A stretch of 64,000 nucleotides of DNA from Corallium rubrum (lineage: Eukaryota > Cnidaria > Anthozoa > Scleralcyonacea > Coralliidae), in assembly GCA_964035015.1 (NCBI GenBank), contig OZ036000.1, positions 3,116,099 through 3,180,098 of the forward strand, read 5' to 3'. The position numbers and the translations under genes were made by a program. The notes below the pieces were generated by a model. That model was given only the letters and a program-made list of their open reading frames with translations. It did not search any database and was not told the origin of the DNA. This document shows, piece by piece, positions 1-10,700 of this stretch (positions are counted from its first letter, which is position 1; each line of letters starts with the position of its first letter).

Positions 1-20
1 CAGAACAGAGCAGTGAAGAA

Positions 21-524
21 ATGGAAAGCAAACGAAATTACAGGGTGTTTTTTGAAATCAAAATTGGCGAACGATCTGCAGGAAGAATTGTGATGGAGCT
101 CCGAAAAGACGTTGTTCCTAACACGGCAGAAAATTTCCGCTGTTTGTGCACAGGAGAAAAAGGTTTTGGCTATAAGGGGAGTCAATTTCATAGAATTATT
201 CCACAGTTCATGTGCCAAGGGGGGGACTTCACCAAAGGCAATGGAACCGGGGGGAAATCTATTTATGGTAAAAAATTTGACGATGAGAACTTTGTGTTGA
301 AGCATACTGGACCAGGTACATTATCAATGGCAAATTCTGGACCAAATACAAATGGTTCACAGTTTTTTCTTACTACAGAAAAGACGGATTGGTTGGATGA
401 AAAGCATGTTGTTTTTGGTTGTGTGATTGATGGAATGGATGTTGTTCGTAAAATGGAAGCTACTGGTTCAGCTTCGGGAAAAACAAGCAAGAAGGTTATG
501 ATCGAAGATTGTGGACAACTTTGA
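21..524 (+). CDS. Cyclophilin-type peptidyl-prolyl isomerase, PPIE-like (possibly partial at 5' end)
   Basis: This encodes a complete cyclophilin domain of 167 residues that catalyses cis-trans isomerisation of prolyl bonds. The catalytic set of cyclophilin A is present with an offset of +3: R58, F63, Q66, F116, W124 and H129. The wording around [15 protein letters not shown] and [15 protein letters not shown] is closest, from memory, to the C-terminal isomerase domain of the spliceosomal RRM-cyclophilin PPIE. The frame stays open upstream of the ATG to base 3 (EQSSEE), so this may be the last exon of a longer RRM-containing gene that starts outside the window. The domain has no intron, unlike the intron-rich genes nearby, and an A-rich tract follows at 599-631. 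I see no AATAAA signal between the stop and that tract, so a retrocopy is also possible. Confidence 0.9.
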   Translation: MESKRNYRVFFEIKIGERSAGRIVMELRKDVVPNTAENFRCLCTGEKGFGYKGSQFHRIIPQFMCQGGDFTKGNGTGGKSIYGKKFDDENFVLKHTGPGTLSMANSGPNTNGSQFFLTTEKTDWLDEKHVVFGCVIDGMDVVRKMEATGSASGKTSKKVMIEDCGQL

Positions 525-744
525 TATTAGACTGTCGATTGGCTTTTCAGAAGAACAATTATTGACTTTAACCTAGAACTATTGTGAATATGTTTATACA
601 AAAAAACAAAAAAAACCACAAAAAAATCAAGATGACAAATACTTGTCATATCATTTATTGTCTAATTTTATTTACAAGTATAACCCATTCCTGCCTAGTG
701 AAATGAAAGTAGCGTGCTGCGCAGGCAATGCAGAAATAACAGTC
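525..744. other. Cyclophilin 3' flank, A-rich
   Basis: This is non-coding sequence after the cyclophilin stop. It contains an A/C-rich stretch at 599-631 that could be a degenerate poly(A) tail or 3' UTR. A short conserved lead-in to the foldback element (from about 709) is shared with the copy near 30.7 kb. Confidence 0.5.
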
Positions 745-930
745 GAAATATAGTAAGGTTAGATATACTGCCAAAACAGAGAACATAGGAGTCTGTTTCA
801 AGCGAAGGCCCTTCATCAGAGATTAACATGACACTGAGTGAAACGTTTCTCTCTGATGAAGGGCCTTCACTCGAAACATTAGACTACTATGTTTTCTGTT
901 TCAGCAGTATATCTAACCTTACTATATTTC
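745..930. mobile_element. Foldback MITE, copy 1 of 3
   Basis: This is an imperfect palindrome. The left arm GTAAGGTTAGATATACTGCC returns inverted near 905-922, and the arms also carry GAAGGGCCTTC and CTCTGATGAAGGGC. A close second copy lies at 30743-30946 and a degenerate core at about 54655-54724. Copies 1 and 2 also share a left flank (GTAGCGTGCTGCG), which suggests the true element is larger on that side. No coding capacity is visible. Confidence 0.75.
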
Positions 931-1204
931 AATTGTCAGTCCTGCCTAGGCTGGCCTTAGGTCTAAACAGCCCCTTTACAGATGGTTTTATTTGTCAAAA
1001 ACAAACCCCCTTGGCCATTCTAGGCAGCATGTTAACACAAGTCATTACTGGTACCTCACTCCTGCCTGAGCCAGCAAAAAATTACCCTTTTCTTTACATT
1101 GTCACCAAACAATTTTAGTTGTAAAAGAAGAACCCTTGTCCAGCTTAGGCAGCAGTGGGTTAGTTAATCATTTCATATGTGGTAACAGCTGATGAACTGT
1201 TGGA

Positions 1205-1775
1205 GTCTTCACAAACATCTAATAAGCCCTCGATAGTTATTATAATTAACTGGGGAAACTATATGGTGTTGATTTTGTAAAGGGAGGAAAACCAGAGAAC
1301 CCAGTGAAAAAAAACAACAGGACAGTCAACCAACAACTCTATTCACATGAAACTAAGTTGGTCACCCATCTGAGTACTACCGGTAACTCCATTTGACTGG
1401 ACAGTGAGAGGCAGCAGGAACGTAGCCAGGATTTTGAAAGGGTGGAGCCGAAATCAAAATAAATTTTTAGGGGGGTCCAGGGGCATGCTCCCCTGGGAAA
1501 TTTTGAAATCAAGAGTCATTGAGATGCCATTTCCTGGTTTTTGGAGGAAGATTTTACAGACTCTAAAGGTTAAAAGATGTCATAAAATACTCAAAATGCA
1601 CACACTCGGTAGATTGAATACACTGTTTACAGTTTATTTCCTGACAATTCATATTGCATCAGTTTTGTAGTTACATGTCTGTTGTTTTATATCAAAAGGG
1701 GAGGAGCTGTGGCTCCCCCCTGGCTACATCCCTGAGAGGCAGTGCACTAATAGCTTGTGCCCACCCATGCTCAGG
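1205..1775 (-). mobile_element. 5S-rRNA-derived SINE (old copy), split by a MITE
   Basis: On the minus strand this matches the two other SINE copies in the window (17719-18046 and 63760-64000): the head GAGCATGGGTGG, then CACTGCCTCTCAC, then a degenerate 5S-like stretch (AGTACTCAGATGGGTGACC), then a body ending in a GGTTTTCCTCCCT-like motif. It is divergent and interrupted at 1415-1734 by a hAT-type MITE. The outer limits are approximate. Confidence 0.65.
1415..1734. mobile_element. hAT-type MITE with 8-bp target duplication
   Basis: The terminal inverted repeats are CAGGAACGTAGCCAG on the left and, read inverted, CAGGGATGTAGCCAG on the right. The flanking 8 bp AGAGGCAG occurs at 1407-1414 and again at 1735-1742, a perfect target duplication. 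The other SINE copies carry this site once. CAG ends with an 8-bp duplication are typical of hAT elements. A 3'-truncated relative lies at 39783-40107. No transposase is encoded. Confidence 0.85.
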
Positions 1776-1971
1776 GTTCGAAATAACGTTCAGAAAATAT
1801 GCCTAATTTTGTAGGCTGTTTTTTGTTGGTCAAAACTTTTGCTGGCTGTTTCCCAAGCAGCGAAGATACGTTCTCGTCATGTTCATTCATCTTCGCAATG
1901 GCACCATTAGTCTGACCCTTGTTTACACAATCTGGCTATAAAGCAAATACTGATTTCTTTTACGATCATAT

Positions 1972-2141
1972 AGAGCGTTTTCACTCATGTGATCGGTAGC
2001 CCATTGGGGTGGTGAAATGATACAAAATATTCGAATAAGAAAGAGCTAATTCCCATACCGTACAATTAATATGGCCACCATTTCATTGTTTTGGTACACC
2101 AATATGGCCACCGTGACGTAAGATGAAAACACTCTGTACAG
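1972..2141. repeat. Dispersed MITE-like repeat, copy 1
   Basis: The unit begins GAGCGTTTTCACTCATG and ends, read inverted, with GAGTGTTTTCATCTTACG, so the ends are inverted repeats. The interior carries ATGGCCACC and GGTACACCAATATGGCC. An inverted copy lies at 49140-49312 inside an intron of the ZSWIM8-like gene. Confidence 0.65.
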
Positions 2142-2395
2142 AGAAATCAAAACAAATTACCATAATTTTGATCTTGGGAAAAGCAATTTCGCCGATAACC
2201 CAAAGTTGAGTTATATTTTGAAATTAGAAATCGCTGCCAAGGTCCTAAAACTGCCGGCTATCACTGGAAGCCGGCTGCTATTTCCAACCCTGATGCTTCC
2301 CACTATTTTTTCCATATACTGATTTATCTGTATTTCTGCTATATTCAAATTCAAAACAAGTAATTATGTCAAACAATAGAGAACTAAAACTACAC

Positions 2396-3952
2396 TCACA
2401 ATGCACCATCCATTCTTCCTGACAAGCCATCATCACTGTCCTCATCACAATCATTTAAAAGTAAGCTATTACTTTGTTCTAGTTCGCTCATAACTACTTT
2501 AGTATTCCACGCTTGCCTCCTTGTTTTTGTCTTTTTGTGACTCAAACACATGGCAATCGTAAAAATTAGGATACCAAATATGAAGAACAAGGTTGTAACA
2601 ATAATTCCAACCATGATTGGACTAAATGTTGACGTTGATGTATCTTCATTTAACAGTGGCCTGACTGAATGAAATGATCCATTGTTTGACTGTGGTTGAA
2701 TTTCAAGAATTTCACACAGCAAGGAATAAATATCTACAGACTGAAATGTAGATGATGCATAACCTTCCTTAAATGCTGGACCACGAGCTAGAAATAATGG
2801 CCACATAGACGGTAAAGTATTAAGGTAGCCGTGTCCTGCAGGAAAAAATGTTTTCTGATTAAATGGGTGTTGAACAGTGTTAAGCTTCCAACCTTTATCA
2901 AGTATGAGAATTATTGGGGAAACACGATGATTCCTGCGATAATGGAGATCCTTTGGAATTTTCTCTTTCAAATATACTTTCATGTTTGGATGAGCATGCT
3001 TTAATATCTTAAATACTTTCTGTGTCTTTCCTTCGTTTGGCCATATGAAAAAAGCAGCACCATCCCCATAAATTCTGTAGTCTGAACTATTGAGATAGTT
3101 GGTAATGTTGATGACTTTACTTAGAGATAAATTTGTCATACCATGATCGCCTGTAATGATAATATTCCATTTATCTAATAGATTATGCTGTGATAACTGA
3201 TCAATAAGATAACCAGTTATATTATCCAGCTTGGATACCTCTCTCAACGATTCAATGGACCCATAACCATGCAAATGAGCAGTTTCATCCAACTGTCCAA
3301 AATACATCATCAGAAAATTTGGACTGGGCTTCTCTTTCTGGGTGAGCCATTTAATTACGTAGTCAACCCTTTCTTTGTATGGCATCAGGTTTTTTATCTC
3401 GTGATAAGGAATAGAGTACTTTTGCTCTTTATCAGGATAGAAAGTCGGTGTGTAACCATCGATATTAAAACCAGGCCAGTAACAGACACCACTAACACCA
3501 CCCTGCTTTTCATTAGTGTACCAGATTGGTTCAACTTTGGAATTCCACCACCATCTCGGGTCAGTTACATTCATTTTAAATACAGATTTCAAAATAGGAT
3601 CATACATTTCGTTTGATAAGAAACCATGTGATTCTGGATAAAGACCAGTTGCAAGAGAAGCATGATTTGGAAATGTTTCAGTTGGGAAAACATTTTTCAC
3701 GTATTTGGCGTGGACTCCCAGTGTTTTGAATGTATTTAATACTGGTGTATCCACCATATCGAAGTAGTCCCAACGAAACCCATCGAATGAGATTAGGAGA
3801 GCATTCTTTGTTGACTTGTTGCTTTCCGAATGTTTTGTCTTATTTTGGATATTATGGGCCGCTGTTTGTTCACTTGAAGTATTAGCTCCGTTGCTAACTG
3901 CAACAAAAATCAGAATGAGCCATACACAAATGCAATGGCAGACAAAACGCAT
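2396..3952 (-). CDS. Ectonucleotide pyrophosphatase/phosphodiesterase (ENPP4/5-like), single exon
   Basis: This 518-residue protein belongs to the alkaline-phosphatase-fold ENPP family, which hydrolyses phosphodiester or pyrophosphate bonds of extracellular nucleotides or lipids using two zinc ions. A signal peptide covers about residues 1-22. Metal and catalytic residues are all visible: D57 in FDGFRWD, nucleophile T93 in PTETFPNH with N96, D222 and H226 in LDETAHLHG, D269 and H270 in TGDHGM, and H374 in AGHGY. A single transmembrane helix at about 446-470 precedes a short acidic cytoplasmic tail. The layout of one catalytic domain, C-terminal anchor, and no somatomedin or nuclease-like domain matches ENPP4/ENPP5. 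Several N-x-S/T sites suit an ectodomain. The coding frame has no intron. The substrate cannot be read from sequence. Confidence 0.93.
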   Translation of the reverse strand: MRFVCHCICVWLILIFVAVSNGANTSSEQTAAHNIQNKTKHSESNKSTKNALLISFDGFRWDYFDMVDTPVLNTFKTLGVHAKYVKNVFPTETFPNHASLATGLYPESHGFLSNEMYDPILKSVFKMNVTDPRWWWNSKVEPIWYTNEKQGGVSGVCYWPGFNIDGYTPTFYPDKEQKYSIPYHEIKNLMPYKERVDYVIKWLTQKEKPSPNFLMMYFGQLDETAHLHGYGSIESLREVSKLDNITGYLIDQLSQHNLLDKWNIIITGDHGMTNLSLSKVINITNYLNSSDYRIYGDGAAFFIWPNEGKTQKVFKILKHAHPNMKVYLKEKIPKDLHYRRNHRVSPIILILDKGWKLNTVQHPFNQKTFFPAGHGYLNTLPSMWPLFLARGPAFKEGYASSTFQSVDIYSLLCEILEIQPQSNNGSFHSVRPLLNEDTSTSTFSPIMVGIIVTTLFFIFGILIFTIAMCLSHKKTKTRRQAWNTKVVMSELEQSNSLLLNDCDEDSDDGLSGRMDGAL

Positions 3953-4706
3953 ATTTGTATTAAATGTTTAGTTTTTAAACATATCTTTTCATCGGTCGTC
4001 AAGTTAATTGCGTCACTCTTAGGCCACGTATGTTTTCCTCGACGTCAATTGCCGCTCATGTTTTGTTAATGAACACTTTCGTAAAGAGTTTAACTTTCAA
4101 GTCAAATTATACCAAACCATAGTACCATCAACGTCCAAAAACACCTTCACCAAAACAAAAACTGCGTATAAAGGACTCCGCAAGATTGTACACAGACTGA
4201 GAAACATACGCATCATAAATCAAATCATACATGCACATTACATATGCAATATGCATACACATAACTTTATAGCAGGTGATTAATATTGCGCAGGCCGCTG
4301 GCCGATTCGAAAATCTGAATATTTTGATCTCTTTTAAGCCCCACCCCCCTTCTTGAAGCAGAAAAAAAAATTAAGCCCCCCCGCCCATTAACCCCCTCCC
4401 TAAATCAGTAGTTGATCCATCTCTAATAAGCCCATCTCTCACCCCCAGGGGGTTTACAGACACAGTACATACTGGTAAAGAAATTACAGTAATCGCTAAT
4501 AATAAATAAATAATCTCAAAGTGTGAAAAACTACACAAGATATACTATTTTATTATTTGCTACATTATGGAATATTATTTTTAACAAATCATGAAACAAG
4601 AAAAACTGATTTGTTATATATGCGGTAAATATTCTAATATTTTGGTGTCATCATCATCTCCAATATTTGCTATTTTGCTATCATGGTGGATTAGAGCTGG
4701 TTCAAT
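3953..4706. other. Intergenic spacer between ENPP and the CHY gene
   Basis: No gene is visible. It holds the ENPP upstream region, a C-rich stretch at 4335-4450 and AT-rich sequence. On the minus strand an AATAAA lies at 4549-4554, about 150 bp past the stop of the CHY zinc-finger gene, and is the likely polyadenylation signal for that gene. Confidence 0.5.
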
Positions 4707-7700
4707 CTATTTTTTCTTTTTCTGATTTTCCACCTTAGTAGCATGCTTAGACACGGTTTTAGCTTTGTCTGAATACTTCTTATCATCACCTCTATAAATA
4801 AGAAAAAATTAACAGAAAATTTAATAAGTTAAACTTAATTTAGAAATGTAAATACTGTACATCATTTGATTAAATATTACATTTTCTATACTCTGACTAA
4901 TTTTAATGTATACGGAAGGAAGGAAGGAAGGAAGGAAGGAAGGAAGGAAGGAAGGAAGGAAGGAAGGAAGGAAGGAAGGAAGGAAGGAAGGAAGGAAGGA
5001 AGGAAGGAAGGAAGGAGGGAAGGAAGCAAGGAAGCAAGGAAGGAAGCAAGGAAGGAAGGAAGGAAGGAAGGAAGGAAGGAAGGAAGGAAGGAAGGAAGGA
5101 AGGAAGGAAGGAAGGAGGGAAGGAAGCAAGGAAGGAAGGAAGCAAGCAAACAAGCAAGCAAGGGAAGGAAGGAAACAAACAAGCAAGTAAATAAATAAAT
5201 ATATTTGTTACCACAGCATTTACAAACCTGCTCATTTTCATCTTGTTTCGACATCCCTTGCCACCTTCCCAATGACTTGTATGCATTGCAGTCACAAATG
5301 ACTTGCAAGAGATGCAACCTTTTTGAGTAAATGCCTACAGGAAAAGAAATGAAGAAAGCAGTTTTTTTAAGTATCAGCTAGGTGGTCCTGGTAGTCATTA
5401 GAATGTAAAAACATTTAAGTTGTCCCACAGCAACAATGCAAGGGAAAGGCTTACTGTGACCCTTGCATGCGCATTGTTGTTGTACATGGAACAACTTTAT
5501 CTTTTTACTCTGTCTACACCAGGTGACTTTACTTGTCAAAGGGACGCTATAAGGGACCAGTCATTATTTATGGAGGTGGGTGGGGGTGGGAGGTAAAACA
5601 TGAGGGGGGGGGGTCATGTTTCATTTAAGCCCTTAAAGGGGAGGGGTTGAAAAATAAATCATTCAACTTTTAAAATCATTGCTTTGTAACATTTTCTGTA
5701 GAACAACTTTCATTAAAACTTTTTGTAGAACAACTTTCATTTACTATTTTAATAGCTAACAATATAAAACTCAACATGTTCTTTTTTTATAAAATGATCA
5801 ATGCATCGTGTGCAAACTGCAAAGGTCAATAAATTTGTCTTCTAAAGTTAATAACCCCGACCATTATCAGCATCACCTAGACTAGTTAGGTGGCACAAAA
5901 AATAAAAGCAATTTTCTGGGGGGGTCACTTGAAATTCGTAGGCCTTAAAGGGGGGTTGAGGTTATTTTTTCTTTCAAGTAAATTATTTACCCCACCCCCC
6001 TCCATAAATAATGACCGGTCCCTACCAACCTGTTCTTTGGCACAAAATCCACAAATCATTCTATTTGCTTGTTCCATTTCATGTTCTTCATTCTCTTCAT
6101 GACAACGATCACATGGATAACTCCTGCCACAACATGGGAACCTCATCCATCGAAAACTTTTCTTGAAGTGTTTGCATGTGCCATTTTCAGGAAGAGGTTG
6201 GCCACTTTTGATCACTGGTTCTTTGTTCTTGGCATTCTTTTTAACCTGGACTGTTAAAATGTCCACACCTGAATAATAAACATGAAAAATATGCTATTGA
6301 TGTGCCAAACCACGATTTATACCCTTTGACTCCTATAGCATGTGTAGTGTCCAGTACTTAGTTTGTAGTCGTATATACTGTAGTTGTGATTGTGTAGTTG
6401 AAGTGTGTCATTGTGTAAATAGCGTGAGCACTGTCATGATACGGCAGTTGTTGTTGAGTTGTCGTCCAGTAAAGTACACCTTTTACAACCTGCCATTGTG
6501 TCCTTTCTATCCCGGCTTGGGCGGCAATCAACACACTCAGGTTAACAACCTGCCTGAACATCGGCAAAACATTACACATGCATACACATTGTAGATGGCC
6601 ACCTTTAGTATTTTACTCTGGCTAACACCAGGCAATGTTTCTCATCAAGGAAAGACCCCTGGTAGGCAAGGAGTTAAACCTACTGTGTGAGCTAATATTA
6701 GTGCCAGTAAAAGTCAATAAATGTTTTTACCAGTTGTAGCTGCTGGTTGAAGCTGATGGAATCTGGCTGAATCTACCTTAAGATCCAACTTTTGATGACA
6801 GTGATGACACCAAACATTTTTTGTTGCACCATAATGAATTCCCTGCAATTTTGAACACAAACATGTTTTAAAACAAGTGTTTTTACTACAAGAAGGCGTG
6901 TAGAAAGCAAAGAAAACACACTGAATGATTTAAAACCAACCTTGGCTGATGTTTCCTTGCTGCAGTTTAGACAGCCAAGCAACATTTGACACTCAGACAA
7001 AATAAGATCCAATGGAACACAGCTGTGCAGTAGAAAAAGGGAAAATTAATACAATAAAGAGAAATACAGTATAAAAACAACATTAACAACAACAACAACA
7101 ACAACAACATACTATACACCACCACCAACAACAACACTAACCACATGATCACCAACACCAACACTAACCACATGATCACCAACACCAACACTAACCACAT
7201 GAACAACAACACCAACACCATGCACCAATAACAACACCACCACCACCACCACCACCACCAACACCAACACTAACACCAACACCTGAACACTAACACCAAC
7301 ACCAACAGCAACACCACCATGTAACATGAATACCAACACCAACACCTGACTATCACCACCACCAACAATTGAACGGTCCAACACTGATACAACCACACCA
7401 CCACCAACACCATCACCACCACCACCAACACCACCACCAACAACAACACCATCACCACCACCTACACCAACAAGAACTGAAAACCACCACCGATGAAGAA
7501 TGAAATTATATACACTATAATTATATTAAGCTGGTAGAGTACTCAACACCTACCCTTGTGGATTGATATAGGCAACTGTTGCTGAGTGCTGGTGAACTAC
7601 CTCTGAGCTGGTCAAAACAATTGACTGAGCATTTGAGCATTTTGAACATGTCACTACTACCTGTGTGCTACACAAAGGAAAAGATAAAACATTTTACTAA

Positions 7701-10700
7701 CACTATTAATATCTATTGTATAATTAAAGCATTGCTAACAGGACATACAACCATGTAAATAAACACATTTTAGAATACTTACTTTTCTTTGACATCTGGC
7801 ATTTCTTCTCTATTTTTGCACCTACTACACTGAACAGTAAAACTTAGTGATGTCATTCTAAGAGTTGCTGTGTTCTCGTGAAGTTCCAGACCACGAAATC
7901 TCACTTCAGTGCCTTTCTTAGTGTTACCACATTTCTTAGACTCAATCATTTCAAACATGGCAGACTGCATCTCAGTGTCATTGTCTTCAGTGCCACCCTG
8001 ACCACTTCTTTCATCCAGCACAGTCGATTCATTGGTTGCCACTAACGTGCTACTACCACTTTTCAACTTCTGTTCTTCAATATCTTCCTGAAGAAGATGC
8101 AATCCTGTTGGTTTTTCAATGTGCCTTTCATCTTTAGTCCCCTGAGTGTCAAATGGAATAAACTCTAACCCAGCAGACTTGGCCTCCACCTCAAACTTAA
8201 TCTAAAAACAGAGTACTATTCATAATAAAAAGCTTTCTTTTTTGTCAATAAAATTTTATCTTTTTATGCTGTATTAATCATGTTCCACATAGTAACGTAA
8301 TTGTTCCACAACTCTGATGTTCCAAAGCTTAACCCATGGCCATTCCTGCCTGGCTAATGACAATCCCTTTATTGTTTCCCCGGCGAAAATTTGATGAATT
8401 GTTCATGAATAGTTCATGAATTTTGTTCATGAACATCCATGATAAGTACATGAACAGTTCATGCCCATGCATGAACATTAAATGGCACAGTTCATGAAAG
8501 TGATAGTTCATGAACCATAAGTTCATGAACATTTGTGTTCATGAACAGTTCAAGAACTAAATTTCAAGATAAGTTCACGAATTTTTTATGAACAATTGAT
8601 GAATAATGTTCATGAGCTGTTCATGAAAAGACTCATGAACATTAAATGGCCGAATTCATGAAAATTGGAATTCATGAATAATTCATGAACAACCACGTTC
8701 ATGAAGTTTTGAGTTCATGAAGTGTTCATGAATATTGTTCATGAACTGTTCATGAAAAGACTCACGAACATTAAATGGCCGAATTCATGAAAATTGGAAT
8801 TCATGAATAATTCATGACAACCACGTTCATGAAGTTTTGAGTTCATGAAGTGTTCATGAATATTGTTCAAGAACTGTTCATGAAAAGACTCATGAACATT
8901 AAATGGCCGAATTCATGAAAATTAGAGTTCATGAATATATTGTTCATGAACTTGTATGTAATCAATAATGATGAACAGTGTTCATGAAATGACTCATGAG
9001 CGGTAGATATTCATGAAAATTGAATTGAACTCGTATAGGTTTCAATATTCATGTGATGAAACGTTCATGAAATGACTCGTGAACATTTAGTCGCGGATTT
9101 ATGAAAATTGCACAGTTCACCGAATACCTCATGAACTTGTAGTTTTCTAGTGAACGTTGATAATTCTTTCATGAAGTGTTCGTGAACGTTGTTCGTTAAA
9201 ATGACTCAATAGTCATGTTGACTTATTCGTTATATTATCAAGGATTCATTAGGGCAGTTTATACGAGAGCTAATAACGCGACATACACAGGACGCGGCTT
9301 TCACCTAAAAACATTTAGTCATTTCACGAGTCACGAAAAATCGCAAAAATCGCGTTCTCACACAAAAATCGAGGCAATCACGATTCACGTAAAAATACGA
9401 AAGAAATTCACAGATTAATATTTCGCATCATCTGACGGATTAATAATATTTCGCACTCTCAAAGTCTTTCTCTTCAATCGCAGCAGGATGCAGCAAGTTT
9501 GAAAGATTTCTTTCTGTCCTTGCAGTCCATTGTAAAGACTAAAGGTTTGTAAACACTGCAATCATGCCAAATCGCGCCTGGCGTCGCTTTTTATTATCTT
9601 TGTCTCAACACTCTGAAGCCTGAAGGTCTTCACTTGACGAGTACAATCGTCTGGAGTTTAAGTCAGAGTAAAATAGTCAAAATAATCTGTAAGTACCGGT
9701 GTTCAACTGTTCGAAGACAAACAACAGAAATTCCATTAATCCTAAAAAACTGTTCACGCAAAACAGACGATTCACGAATCACGTTTAATTCTAGCCTTCA
9801 TTCACGGGTCACGGTTAAATCAAAAGTTACTTTCACGTGCACGTAAAAAGATTTGAAACCTTACGATCACGAATCACGGATTAAAAAAATCATCGAATCG
9901 ATCACGTTTCACGGGTAAGTAAAATAACCCAATCACGCTTCACGCAAAAAGTATAGAGGACCCTCTTTATACACAAGACGCGAAACACTTGTAACAAAAC
10001 ATATTCGTTATATTATAAGGAATGCGTAATTGGATTCATTGGGGCCGTTTGTTAGGAGAGCTTAACGCAACTTACACAGGACGCGGCTTACACAAGACGC
10101 GAAACACTTGTAACAGTAACAAAACATATTCGTTATATTATAAGGAATGCGTAATTGGATTCATTAGGGCCGTTTGTAGGAGTGCTAATAATGCAACTTA
10201 TACACAGGACGCGGCTTACACAAGAAGCGAAACACTTGTATAAAAGGTACAAAGACTAAATATTCTCGTCTTATACACACGCTACGGCCTGTTCAAAAAG
10301 GTCGTATAAATGGGTCAGATCAAGGCGCCTCTTATCGGCTCTCGTATAAACGGCCATAATATAAACCTTAGTTTACCCATCGGCCGAGTTATAACAAGTA
10401 ACACCTGCGATTTTTGATGCGATAAATATCACCAACTTCTGGTTTAGTGAAACCACGGCACAATCCGCGGACTGTCGTTCACATAACATGCATCTAAATT
10501 AGAAGTTGGTAATATCGTATCAAAAATCGCACTAAGATCCTTCACAAATATTAAAGCGACGCGCTTTACAAAACCATTAGCCACAGAAGTGGTGAGACAA
10601 TCAGACAAAGCATTTGAAGAAACTCGATTAAACGCTTACACAGAATGTTAATAGGACTACGAAAAAACCCCGAGTAATACAGATTATAACCAAGCATTGC

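Noticed and set aside
4821..5317. Poly-(SFLP) and (GRKE) frames of over 100 residues
   Set aside because: They are frames of the (GAAG)n microsatellite; only the 5228-5334 exon beside it is real.
6773..7012. Separate small gene from the minus-strand frame MDLILSECQ
   Set aside because: The bases fall into two exons of the CHY gene with proper splice sites and phase, so no separate gene is needed.
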